Part shown: in pieces, positions 21,151 through 32,539 of the stretch | How the letters are laid out: the number at the start of each line of letters is the position of its first letter | Numbering within the stretch: the first letter of the stretch is position 1 | Position numbers and translations under genes: made by a program | The notes under the pieces: generated by a model | Database searches by the model: none | What the model saw: the letters and a program-made list of their open reading frames with translations, nothing else | Told to the model about the DNA's origin: nothing | Assembly (NCBI GenBank): GCA_964036045.1 | Contig: OZ038381.1 | Span: 102,181,367-102,245,366 of the forward strand | Length of the DNA: 64,000 bases | Direction: 5' to 3' | DNA from: Eutreptiella sp. 'Long Island Sound 2002' | Taxonomy: Eukaryota; Euglenozoa; Euglenophyceae; Eutreptiales; Eutreptiaceae

Positions 21151-23185
21151 CCTCCATAAGCACCGACTTCACATATTCAATGGCTGGCATGAGACATTCC
21201 TCCAAAGTCTCTTCCATCAAAACCCGAAGTCCGGCATCCCGTCGTTGGCTCAACTCCGCCTTGGATGCGATGACAACAAAGCACTTGGTGTCGCCCTCTT
21301 CCATCGCCCTCTCGCGCCCAATGATGTGTTCTGCCTCCTCCGTTTCTTTGGCGTCTCCATGGCTGGATATGTCCATCCAAGACTTGCCAGCGGGATAGGC
21401 CCAACGACTGAGGCAATCGGCTACAGTGTTGTCCTTCCCGGGGACATAGATGACGCTCAAGTGGAACTTCGCAAGAGTCATAATCGGGCTCGCCTTGCCG
21501 CTGGACCCGAGGGAGTATCCACATGCTCCTTGTGCCAACTCCGAAGTGATTGATGATCGGTACACACCACCACGGGTTGAAGTCCGATGTGGCCCGACCA
21601 TTTCTCGAGCACGCACACAATGGCATAAGTCTCCTTCTCCCTCGCGGTTCATGTCCAGCGTTGGCCTTCCGCCAGGACTTGACTCGAAAAGGCGGCCGGG
21701 AAATGCGTTCCATCGCACATGACTTGCTCAAGAACTGCTCCCACGTCATAGTCCGAGGCCTCTGTGCGCAGCGCAAATCCCTTGTCCGGGGCCACCAAGA
21801 AAAGACCCAATTGACCCAATAGTCGTTCCTTCAACTTGTCGAACGCTTCTTCGGCTTCCGTTGTCCATGCCAATTTTATCTTGCTTCCCTTGCGACCACC
21901 GAACTTGCCCACCTGTAGCATCTTGTGGAGAGGCCCCAAGAGATCCGCATACATTCGTACATATCCCGAATAATCATTGCAAAATTCCATGAAGGACCGG
22001 AGTTCACTTATGGTGTCAGGTCTTTCCCAATGGCATAGAGCTGCCATTTTCCGGGGCATGGGTTGGCGTTGCCCGTGCCCAACCACATGTCCAGCAAACT
22101 CCACTTCTCTCTGAAAGAGTGAGGCCTTAATGGGCTTGCACACCATGCTGTGCTTGTCAAAGACCCCCAATCCTCGGCGCAAGTCCTTCTGCTGCGCCTT
22201 GATGAGGTCGTCGTCGGTCATGTCCCCGGTGCCCGACCCAATAATGATGTCATCAACAAACGGGTCGGCACAATCTGGAACGGGTTGTTGGTGATCCTCC
22301 ATCATGCGTTGAAAGGCAGCATTCCCATTCTTGGCTCCCATGGGAACTACCTTGCATTGCATGGGCCCCAGCAGAGTGGACATCGCTGTGCATGGCCTAG
22401 AGTCCTCATGCAGCGGCATCTGGTGGTACCCGTGCTTTAGGTCCAACACCGTGAGGATGCGCTTCTTCTGCTGCTTTTGTAGGATGGAGTCAAACAGCGG
22501 TAAGGAGTACGAGTCATGCTCCGTTTGTTCGTTCAATCCCCTGTAATCGACAAGCAATCTCCATTCACCCTTCTCCTTCTTTGGAACGATGAAGACCGGG
22601 CTTGCCCACTCACTCTCGGAGGGTTCGATCCAACCACGCTCAATAAATTCCATCAAGAGCTTCTTGATCGCTTCCGCTCGTTCCCCTTGGAGTTGATATT
22701 CCCCGTGACGATAAGTTTTCGGGTTTGATTTCAGCTTAATCTTGGCCGTACCAAGATTCCCGCGATCCGGAGAGTTCTTGTTGGGAAACCCACTAAATAG
22801 CCGCGGATAGGCTTCAATAAGTCTATCCCTGAGCTGCGCTACCTTTGGGTTCTCCTTGGCTTCTTCCGCTGCTTGCCGAGGTATTGAAACTACCGACTTG
22901 ACAGTGGTGTATGCCTCTTGTGTATCCACGTCCAATATCTCCTCGTCCGATATGCCCTGTTCATTGACGTGGGCGGCCGTTCCCACCGATAATCTTCGAA
23001 AATTTCGGGCCACGGGCTGGAATTCGTCAAATTCGTCACCCACACTTGGAAAATCCCATGTCGGAGGGTCGGACCCTATGGGACCATCGTATTGGTCGGC
23101 CAAATGGTCCCTAACTCTTGCCACGAACTCATCCTTCTCGAAATTTCCAGTCACCAACTCCCGGTCGTCCCACCCATGGGGTGAC
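21150..23185 (-). pseudogene. Element B reverse transcriptase and RNase H, frameshifted
   Basis: The RT frame enters from the D2 junction near 23185 with LVTGNFEKDEFVARV and runs through WRLLVDYRGLNEQ, TVLDLKHGYHQMPL, PMGAKNGNAAFQRMM and PFVDDIIIGSG (about 22241-22262), where Phe replaces the usual Tyr of YVDD. RNase H begins FALRTEASDYDVGAVL. The frame stops at 21649 and resumes one frame over with VIYVPGKDNTVADCLSRWAY (about 21390-21450). The N-terminal residues of the long frame up to 23295 come from D2 and are not part of the protein. The linker to integrase (about 21150-21390) matches element A. Confidence 0.9.
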
Positions 23186-23311
23186 TTGGCTTGGGCAAGA
23201 AAAAAAAATGATGGGGGAGTGGGGGGGGGGGGGGGCAAGGAAACCGCACAGCGCCAAGGCCCAAGGCACCCCGGGCCGGAAAGCGAAGAAAGCACGAGAC
23301 AACGGGGGCGC

Positions 23312-25746
23312 TGAAGCCGGTTCGGACCCCCGTGGCCATCTTTGGGTCACTTGGGGTGTGTATCTATGGGCCGGCCAGCCGCCATGGGCTGATATCATAC
23401 TCTCCCATCCACCTGACCTAACCTGATGTGATAGTGTGATAGGTTTGGCCATTCCAGCTATGAGCGGCCATATTCAATACCGAGGCGCCGCCGGCTGAGA
23501 TATATATATCGAAATGTCAGGAATCAACAGGGTTTTTTTATCATACCGTATCCGTAATTTTTCGGCTATCCGTTCTGATTGTCAATGTATCGGCGACTGT
23601 CAGTTGGCTCGCGTTTTTGTGGTAACCGATTGGATAACTGTCATTTCCAGATATTTTGGCGGAAACCCCGATGAAGGGTCAGATTTCATCAGTAAAGGGT
23701 TCGTTGCTTCCGCATTTTTCATGTTATACACTCGCAAAATTAATCCGATTCTTTCAGACATTCAGAATTGGATTTTCGACTTTCGAGGTCGCCGCAATGG
23801 ATATGATGAATTTCGAGTCGTCCTACACCTTCACCCAATCACAAATCAACCTTCCTTTTGATGTCTCCCTCATTTTTCTCGAAGATAGAGGCGAAACAAA
23901 ATTGATTCCTGAGGCCACTTTGAAAGGTCATATCTCCAGCTCACCGCGAGGAGTTCCAATTTTGAGACTTGGGTTGGAACTGCCTTGGTCTCAAATTAAT
24001 TTGGGGAGCATCAAACGCCTTCGATGTGTACACATGCCTGGTGTAGCAAGGGATAATGGTCAAGAGGGTAGAAAGTGATGTATAACTCTTGGACCATGCA
24101 ACCCAATATTTTAATGCAACCTTTGAGTGTATCGCATGAGTGTTGGTGTTGCATAGAAACTTTCCTTGGGTTCCTACGTATTTTTAACGTGAAGTTATGT
24201 CCATGGAGGGGCATGGCATACCATGGTGGGAGCCACTTTGTAAGGGTATGTGTTATTTGCATGGTATGTGCTTCGCTATGCTCATGCCCATGTTATATAT
24301 CTCCGTTTATAGGAAGATATGTGGAGTCATACGTGGCAAGGGCTTTGCCCATGTCCCAATGGAGAGCTCCATAGCGCTAGACTATGTCTACCGCACATAT
24401 AGTGCATGTGGGAAGGTTTACAGAGCGACCTACAAGCGCCACTATCAGTTTTCCCATTTTAATGGTGCGTGTTGGGAGGAGGTTCGAAGGTGTCCCCATG
24501 CGTCCATGTGGGGATCCAAGTGGGGGGATTGTTTGCAAATGGTCTCAAGCAATTGTGTTTTGAACCATATGTTGATACCATGGGTGAGCGAAGTTATATA
24601 CTATTGTGATTACTTTGAATTTGGCTTTATTTGCATGTTTTTGACCTCATTTGATGATCATTTTTGTATTTTATGTGCTCAACTGGTCGGCTAACAGTAG
24701 AGTGCCTAGAGACCCGTGAACTATGGTATGTTGCTTATATGCTGGCATCTGCTTCGGTGTTGCACCTCACCATATGCCAGATCACGTGATCACTTTGGCG
24801 TGGCACACCAGGCCTCACAAAATCAGGTCCAAAATTCGTGAGTTGACTTGTGAAGCGTGGCATGTATGTATCCGGAGGGGTTTGGGAGCCAATGGTGGGA
24901 TATTCTTGGGCTTGGACCTTTCGTCTCTATCACCCTTGTATTTTACTTTTCGGTTTGACACATGCATGGAGCAGATGAACATTTGGCGAATGCAATTTTG
25001 AGTATATAACTGAATTTTGGGCATTATGGTGTGATTTGCCTGATTTTGCTATGTTGTGAGGTCATCTTCATGGGGCAATTCTCCAAGCCAAATCGACTCC
25101 AAGTCCAACCAAGGTTATGTCAGGGTAGGGCATGGTCCTGAGTGCCATTCTAGGCCATGACACGCCACCTCCCCTATTGGGCTAGGATTTAGGGGCTTAG
25201 AAGGGAACACATTTTTTCGGGTTTGTGTAGTGACTTATGACACATGGCATTCAGCCATCTTATTTGACTTGGTTCAGGTCATCATGTTGGCGGGTCAGGG
25301 GAAGGTCCTGAGTCCAGGGAACGAGGGGTCTATGGCTGTGATTGTGTATGTTTCCATCTTTCCCCAATTTTGCTTTATTTGTGTTCATATGCCAATTTCA
25401 GGGCTTCCTCTTTGTTGCAATTCTATGTACATGTCCAACGCCCGTGTCGCCGTGTGCACCGTGAGACGACCGGCGTGTTGAAAGGAGTTGTTGAGTGTCA
25501 ACGCGGGGCCTCAAAAACCCTTGGAAGCCCTCAGTGTGGATTGATTGGATTTGGATTGTACTTGGGAGTTGGTTATTGCAAGGGATCAGAATTTGTGTGA
25601 AGGAGCCGTATTTTACTATTTTTTGTGGGAAACTGTGCAGGATAGGGCGAGATCATGCAGAACCTGGTGAGAAGCAAGACCATAGGAGTGACAGGAAATG
25701 GTGGAAGGGGTACAGCAGAGGCTGGTCCTGGTAGGGACCTTCTTTA
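23312..25746 (+). repeat. 5' LTR of element A
   Basis: The 2435-bp LTR starts TGAAGCCGGTTCGGACCCC and ends ACCTTCTTTA, so it lacks the usual CA end. It aligns from end to end with 34509-36965. A TATA-like ATATATATAT lies at 23500-23509. The 3' portion contains the ATG (25655) of the gag-like frame. ORFs inside the LTR other than that one show no known domain. Confidence 0.95.
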
Positions 25747-25757
25747 TGGTAGCAGAG
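25747..25757 (+). other. Primer-binding site of element A
   Basis: TGGTAGCAGAG directly follows the 5' LTR. It differs at one position from TGGTATCAGAG, the common plant PBS complementary to the 3' end of initiator Met-tRNA. Elements B (47973-47983, minus strand) and F (59271-59281) have the same 11 bases. The site lies inside an open frame and reads Gly-Ser-Arg there. Confidence 0.85.
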
Positions 25758-28361
25758 AAGTACCTGCCCCCTACCGCCGCACCGGGGACTTGGGCCCTCA
25801 TGAGCCCTGCCCAAGGACGCCCCGGGTGCAGATCGTGGAGTCCGTCGAGTCGACGCCGGACTGGGAAGCCCGAGAAGAGCGAAGATGCTCAGAACGGAGA
25901 GCCCTTGCAGGACATGGGCTAGACATGGAGGACCTGGCCTCCATGTGTGAAAGGCAATGGCGCAAGGCTTGCAATCTCAGCTCCGCTGCAGAGGAGTTGG
26001 AGGAGACTGGCAGCAACGGCAGAGCTCGGCGTTACCGGAAGCGCGGGTCCCCGAAACCCGCGGCAGAAGCCAGGGCGATGGAGACGGATCCCACCCCGGT
26101 CAGGCTGTGGTCAGCCGCAGATTCCGAGAAGTACTCCGAGGGCTATCGGACCGCTTACCCTTCGGAGTCGGAGGAGATGGCCAGACCGCCCACAAGGGCG
26201 CACACGGCCCCAGAACCCAGCCTGGAGCATGATGCTGAGGCATTGGAGAGGCCTGCCAGAGCCAGAACGGCGCCTGTGGCCCGGCACACGGAGCCAACGC
26301 GGGATAGCATGGGCGACACACCCATGGCGGAGGAGTCCGAGGCGCCAGGAACCGTGGGATGCGCCAGATCAGGTGGATAGCACGTTGAGTGCCACTGCGA
26401 GCACGTATCCTTCCTCATCGGCAACTACCCAAAGATGGGGATGGATGCCATCGTGCAGTACCTCGCCCGCCTGGACAACGCGAAGGATGGCCTCGAGGAG
26501 GACGTCGCGGGGATCCTGGATGACCAGTCGGCAGCGGAGAGAGACATGGCGGAGCTGCGAGCGGAGCAGGACCGGTACCGGGAGAAGCTGGAGATGGCAC
26601 TGCAGAAGCAGCAGCGAGTGGTGGACAGCCCCCTCCACCTGGTGGAGGACATGTCAGGACGCCTGAAAAGGCTAGAGGAGTTACAACCCCTCGCCTCGGG
26701 TCCGGAGCTGGCAGCGGCAGAGCTGGTGGAGCGGGTTAAGACCCTCAGGAGCGCCATGGACAAACCCATGGGCGGCCCTGCAGAGGCACCATACGCGCCT
26801 TCGCGTGTTGACCCGGGTGCGCTGCCGTTTGTTCCCATGTTCAGCGGATCCATAATGCTCAGGGAGGCTCAACGGCTGGGTTCATGCGGGAAGAGCACGC
26901 AACCACGGACCCGAGGAGCCTGACGGTACAGATGTCCCATGCCGCCCAGGATCCACCGACCACTACGACTGCCCATGCAGTTTATGCGGAAGAGGAGATC
27001 TAACACCAGACCATGCAGGGGCGAACCATGGAAAAGGCCAAAGGACATGGTCAAGGCCATCCAGGCAGAAACCTGTGGGTGAAGGACCCCACTACGGGGA
27101 TATGGACAGCCGGTGGAGCAAGTCCTTCCCGCATCCCAAACCCCATGGGTTCAGGCCCAACTGGACGGCACTCCATTGAGAAGGGGGATGTACGAGGAGT
27201 GTACTCACACCCCCCGGCCACAGGTGGTATCCGTCTCGGTGGAGTGGTGGCTGCGGACGTCGGAGACGCCATCAGGATTGACGACCTCAGGGGAATAAAA
27301 ATCCCCTACTACGATGGCAACTGCTCCAACCTGGATGATTTCATCCTGGATTAGGAGGACTTCGCCGAGGAGGTCGTCGGCGGGATGAAGGGAGCGCCAA
27401 GGGACAAGTGGGAATGTCCGACATCCCCGCACAGGCTGGCGCAGGACCTGGAGGAGGAGCTCAGGGATCAGATCCGCGTGGGAGTGATCCAGACGGAGCA
27501 GGCCTGCCTCCAGTGGCTGGAGGACGAGGAGCGAGTGGACGCCCCAAACCAGAAGTTGGAGGATTTGTGGTCCATTCCACTGCCGCTGGAGCGCGGGGAA
27601 CTGAGGGACCAGGAATGAAATCGGTACATCCGCAAGTACCGAAGAGGCCTCAAGCTGGTGGAGGACTGGAATGAGGCCAGCGAGATCCGACACTTGCTGA
27701 AGGACGTCCTTCCCGGGCACTGGAAGAGAAGGGTGGAGTATGAGGAGAAGAAGAGAGCAAAGAAGCGCGTGGCCGTACTGATCATGGCATCGGAGGACAT
27801 CCACGCCAGAATAATGGAGTTTTTCCGGCGAAACCTCGGCGAGCCCTGCCGAATGTTGGGGTTGAAGAACGCCGTCTACGTGGAGGTATTCGGCGACACC
27901 ATAGGGGAAAAGGCTGATGCGCCTCCACAACGCGGAGTGGAGGCGCGGAGAGCGGCTGAGGATGCAGGTCATCTTCGCCCGCATGAGCCTGGACGAGATC
28001 GTGAAGTACATCACGGTGGAGCTGAAGCTCAACGCCAAGAACGAGGCCCACGTGCAGGATCGACAAGGCCAAGGACATCGAGGTCATCGAGAAGATCGCC
28101 ACCAGCGAGAGGTCAAGGGGGACACGGTCGGCATCGCGGAGGAAGGGAGTGGAAGCGGCCAAGATCTCTGGACCGCGGCCACCCCACAGAATCATGAGGA
28201 AGCCCACTTCTTCGCGTTCGTAGCGCACAACATGAAGGAGAATGGGCATGACAGGTCCAGGTGAAACCGCCTGGACCCAAGGACCAAGAACCGCAGAGAA
28301 CCGCGGAGGATCGGGAACCCGCCGCTCTCGTTCCGCGAGAACAGATCACAGCACACCGGTT

Positions 28362-28675
28362 TTTTTGGTGCATGGGGGTTGCCCCCCGGCGAGCATAACA
28401 CAAAAGCGGCCTAACCACGGGCAAGTGAGCGTTCATAGCGAGCCGAAGTTCGTCGAAGGACAGCAGCCATATGTACAGTAACTCAGGGGGTGTGTCCCTG
28501 CTCCAAAATGCACCGAAGGCCTGGTTACTGTGGGCTGTGGCTTCGCCATTAGCCCTGTGGTTGGTGTTATGACGCAAGACGAATCGAAAAAAAAAAAAAA
28601 GGGACTCTATATATATTTATCTATATATATATAGAAGTCAGAAACAGAAAAAAAATAGTCACGGCCTTTGAACTT
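28362..28675 (-). mobile_element. SINE-like retroposon inserted in element A gag
   Basis: A 314-bp insert is flanked by the 13-bp duplication CAGCACACCGGTT (28349-28361 and 28676-28688). On the minus strand it ends in seven A after CATGCACC, next to the TSD, as expected for a poly(A)-tailed retroposon. It contains a 15-T run and an AT repeat (about 28604-28635). Removing it reconnects the gag reading frame just before the zinc knuckle. A tRNA-like or U6-like head was not recognised, so it could also be a truncated LINE end. Confidence 0.75.
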
Positions 28676-29125
28676 CAGCACACCGGTTGCTCGGTCTGCT
28701 ACGGCAAGGGAAACAACCATGCACATGACCACTGGCATTGCAAGGTATATAAGGATGACAAGAAGACCTACTTCGCCGCCCATCCTGACAAGAAGCCCAA
28801 GGAGCAACGAATTGCCGACCGGAAGGCAAAGGGCGGAGACGGTGGAAAAGGCCAAGGAAAGGGCCAAGGGAAAGGCGGAGGAAAAGGCTGTGGTGGAGGA
28901 CGCGGCCCAGACTGACGCGTGAGGTCGATCGAGGAGGTTGCTGAGGACATATTGAGGACGTTGGGGGAACTCAAAGCCCAGCAACGTGGTGGACGAAGTC
29001 TGAGCGGATCGCAGCAGGAGGGAGCTGCGGCGGGCCAAGTCTAGAGGAGCCCCCACGGGAGTGGGACCTCCGAGGTCTCTCCTCCGAAAATCAGTGGAAT
29101 CCGGGAGAAAGCGAAGGCACATCGT

Positions 29126-30488
29126 GTGCCGAAGAAGGCTCCAGAAGAGCCAAAACCACTGAGTTTCGTCACTCCGAACCCCTGGAGCGCCCTGGCAAGG
29201 GAAGTGTATGTGGGCAAGGGACGTGGCAAGAAAGAGGGCGCGACCACAGAGAGCCCCGTGGACGGGCAGGACCAGCCCAGGATCTACACCATCCGTGACC
29301 ATACGCTTGAAGTCCTGATGCACCCGGATGTGCTAGAGTTGCATGCCGTGAGAGTCGTCCATACACCGCAGGGTGACGAGCGGCAGTTGCACTTGAAGTT
29401 GCGTGTACGTTGCGGACAGTAGGAGTTGGTGGTGGATGTGTTGGTGGATACGGGTGCCCAGGTGAGCCTGGTCCGGAGAGGGTTTTTCAAGGAGGAATCC
29501 CTGCAGCCCAGCCGTAGACCGGTACGCCTGAATCTGGCCAATGGAGAGATTATGGGTGGTTGTACCCATGAGGCCACTATCAGTATGGAATTCTGGGAGC
29601 ATGAGCGCTTGAACCGCCCTGATTTGGTGAAGAGAAGCACTCTATCCGGGAACTTCTATGTGGCCGACATTACAGATTGGGATATGATCATGGGGTATGA
29701 CTTCATGGTGGGAGACGCCATTGGAGCCCTTCCCAATCGTGCAACGCTGGTCCGGGAGGATAATGAATGCCTTACATGGCTGTCCACGGACTCTGCCTGC
29801 GGATCATCCCAATGGCATGCTGAGGAAGAGGATCGGATCGTCCAAGCGGTGCAAGCTGTGGGTGCCAAGTCCAGAGGAGACCGCGGAGTTCAGCTCACGG
29901 AGTATGGAATGGCGCCGCAGGTGTACGCCAGGATGATTCAGACGCTGGGAGCCAAAGCGCCCGAGACGGACGTCTTCGCTTCCCGGGATGCCCCACTTTT
30001 GAGGAAGTGTAGGAGGCATTGGCATCGAGGAGACTCAGCCTGGCACAGGCATTGGGGTTTGAAGGAGTGGGGGCCCATGTATTGGCATGGCTCCCTGGAA
30101 AAATACCAGACGTACGGTGGACAAGATCGTCGCGGATAGGGCGAAGGGGATCCTGGTCATAACCGGCATAGGATCCACCCCATGTCCGCTGGAAGGTCTC
30201 AACTCGACGCTGGATTCCATCACCCTGAACGAGATGTCGTTCGGGCCAGAGGGGGAGTTCTTCATCGACGCCAAGGGCTTATCAATGCCCTCCCCGGGTC
30301 AAGCGTGGGGTACCAAGGCTTTCCTGGTGGATGGGGCGCAAGCCCAGCCCACGGGTGACGAAGCATTCAGCTGTAGGGTGCAGGCGGTGCCCATGAAGGT
30401 CATGTTCGAGCCCGGGGAGGGGACGGATCAGCCAATGGATGGCATTGACGTCCTGTCCCACGCCGAGATTGACCACGTCGCCAACTAA
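29126..30488 (+). pseudogene. Element A aspartic protease and following extra domain
   Basis: After a lead-in (KKAPEEPKPLSFVTPNPWSAL) and a TAG at 29420-29422 where B has Lys, the frame shows VDVLVDTGAQVSLVRRGFF (about 29432-29490), the retropepsin active site. WDMIMGYDF (about 29680) is the second conserved loop. The protease is followed by ETDVFASRDAPLLRKCRRHW (about 29965-30025) and, after a frameshift near 30090, by DKIVADRAKGILVITGIGS (about 30117-30173). This region is conserved in B and, in part, in E. It recalls the segment that follows RNase H in DIRS-type elements (Asp-x-Phe-Ala-Ser ... Lys-Ile ... Asp-x-Ala ... Val). The frame ends at the TAA 30486-30488. Confidence 0.85.
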
Positions 30489-31745
30489 ATGCGAATGGGG
30501 GTGCACGACCGTGTGGCAGCCAAAGAGGGGCGGGCCATGGTCACATTTCCGCATTGGTGGGATGACAAGATGTTGGTCACCGGCAAGTACGAGAAGGATG
30601 AGTTCGTGGCGAGGGTCATGGATCACATCGCGGACCAATACGATGGTCCGGTTGGGTCGGACCCGCTGATGTGGGATTTTCCAAGAATGGGGGCCGGTAG
30701 CGACAAGAACCAGGCCAATGCCGCAAATTTCCGAAAATTTTAGGGGGGAATCGCGATCCACGGCGATGAAGACGGCATATCGGACGAGGAGAAGTTGGAC
30801 TCGGACCAGGAAGAGGCCTATACCGCAGTGCGGTCTGTTGTATGGATACCGAAGCAAGCGGCTGAAGAACCCCAGGAGACCCCGAAGGTCGCCGAGCTGA
30901 AGGAGAGGCTGATCAATGCCTATCCGCGGCTATTCAGTGGCGTCGCCAACAAGAACCCTCCAGATCGTGGGATGTTTGTCACAGCGAGGATCAAGCTGAA
31001 GCCGAGCCCCAAGATCTATCGTCATCGGGAGTACCAACTTCAGGGCGATCGGGCCGAGGCCATGAAGAAGTTGTTGGCCGAGTTTATAGAGCAGGGCTGG
31101 ATCGAACCCTCCGACAGTGAGTGGGCCAGCCCAGCCTTTATCGTGCCCAAGAAAGAGAAGGGCGAGTGGAGGTTGGTGGTTGATTACAGGGGTGTGAACG
31201 AGCAAACCGAGCACGACTCGTACTCGCTTCCGCTGATCGACACCATCCTCCAAAAGCAACAGGAAAAGCGGATCTTCACGGTGTTAGACCTGTAACACGG
31301 CTATCACCAGATGCCGCTACACCCGGAATCCAGGCCCTGCACAGCGATGTTGACGCCGCTGGTGCCCATGCAGTGGAAAGTGGTGCCTATGGGCGCCAAG
31401 AATGGCAACGTCGCTTTCCAACGCATGATGGAGGATCTACTCGGTCCAGTCCGGGATTGTGCCGACCCCTTTGTGGATGACATCATCATCCGGTCCGGCA
31501 CGGAGGACATGACGGAGGACGAGCTCATCGAAGCGCATGAGAAGGATCTGCGCCGAGTGCTCAGCGAGCTGGACAAGCACAACATGGTGTGCAAGCCCAC
31601 CAAAGCCTCACTCTTCGTGAAGGAAGTGGAGTTCGCAGGTCACGTGGTTGGTCACGGGCAATGCCGTCCCATGCCTCGGAAGCTGGCGTCCCTGCACCAC
31701 TGGGAGAAGCCTCAGACCATCAGCGAACTCCGGTCCCTCATCGGG
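30489..31745 (+). pseudogene. Element A reverse transcriptase
   Basis: The frame starts with DKMLVTGKYEKDEFVARV, has a TAG at about 30741, then continues through AYPRLFSG, SEWASPAFIVPKKEKGEWRL, VVDYRGVNEQTEHDSYSLPL and FTVLDL. A TAA at 31293-31295 stands where B has Lys in DLKHGYHQ. It goes on with CADPFVDDIIIRSG (about 31462-31500; Phe for Tyr in the catalytic box) and FAGHVVGHGQ. It shifts frame near 31745 within a region matching B's MEFCNDYSGYV. All RT motifs are present in order, so it was once functional. Confidence 0.92.
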
Positions 31746-32536
31746 TTCTGGTTTACTATTCGGGCTATGTCCGGATGTATGCAGAACTCTCGGGGCCGCT
31801 GCACAAGATGCTGCAGGTGGGGAACTTCGATGGCCGGAAGGGGAGCAAGAAGGAGCTTGCCTGGACCCCTGAGGCCGAAGATGCGTTCAGCCGCCTGAAG
31901 CAGCAACTCCTGGGGCAGCTGGGGCTATTCCTGGTGGACCCAGACAAGGGATTCGTGCTACGGACGGACGCCCCGGACTATGCTGTAGGGGCAGTCCTCG
32001 AGCAAGTCCGGGAAGACGGGTCGCAAGTACCCGTGGCGCTTTGGAGCCGGATCCTGGCCGAGGGCCAACGTCGAACCTGGACCGCGAGAGAGAAGGAGAC
32101 GTACGCCATTGTTTGCGCGCTCAGGAAGTGGTCTGGCCACATCAGATTGCAACCGGTGGTGGTTTGCACGGACCATCAGTCCTTACAGAGCTGGCACAAG
32201 GAGCACGTCGACACCCCCTTGGGACCGGCGGCGAGGAGGGCTCGATGGCATGAGACGTTCGCCAAGTTCGACCTCAGCGTCGTATATGTCCCGGGGAAGG
32301 ACAACACTGTGGCAGATTGCCTCAGTTGGTGGGCCTACTCCACGGGCAATGCTTGGATGGACATATCCAGCCATGGGGACGCCGAGGAGACCGAGGAGGC
32401 CAAGCGCATCATCGAGATGGAGAAGGCCATGGAGCAAGAGGGGGTCAAGTGCTTTGTGGTGATGGCAAACGGTACAGACCTGGCCAAGTTCCGGGGCGCC
32501 CGAGTCCAAGCTATTCGGGAGGGAACCCTTGAGTAA
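31740..32536 (+). pseudogene. Element A RNase H and tether to integrase
   Basis: Continues the polyprotein in the next frame with YYSGYVRMYAELSGPLHKML, then the RNase H set: Asp in VLRTDAPDYAVGAVL (about 31957-32001), Glu in AREKETYAIVCAL, Asp in VVCTDHQSLQSW (about 32160-32195) and Asp in GKDNTVADCLSWWAY (about 32295-32340). A linker follows, rich in Glu and Ala. It ends at the TAA 32534-32536. The integrase frame follows in the same phase, so a single stop separates them. The nominal start of the frame at 31589 overlaps RT in a wrong phase and is not real. Confidence 0.9.
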
Positions 32537-32539
32537 TGG

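Larger units (their letters stand above)
25655..28915 (+). pseudogene. Element A gag, broken by stops, a frameshift and a SINE-like insert
   Basis: The frame opens at the ATG 25655 inside the LTR and crosses the PBS as YGSRE. It gives an N-terminal Pro/Glu/Arg-rich part (to the TAG at 26378), a coiled-coil-like stretch (26435-26923: LDNAKDGLEEDV, then AERDMAELRAEQDRYREKLE) and, in another frame, a capsid-like part (about 27150-28260) with NLDDFILD, VEDWNEASEIR and FFRRNLGEP. Stops lie at 27352 (TAG, where B has Trp) and 27616 (TGA, where B has Trp). The frame changes near 27905. After the insert at 28362-28675 the gene resumes with a Cys/His cluster (CSVCYGKGNNHAHDHWHC, about 28689-28742) and a Gly/Lys-rich tail ending at the TGA 28913-28915. 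The parallel protein in B supports the joins. Confidence 0.85.

Noticed and set aside
27352-31295. In-frame TAG/TAA as a sign of a variant genetic code (as in some ulvophyte algae).
   Set aside because: Homologous residues in element B at the clear sites are Trp and Lys, not Gln, and TGA also occurs in frame. Decay by mutation explains it better.
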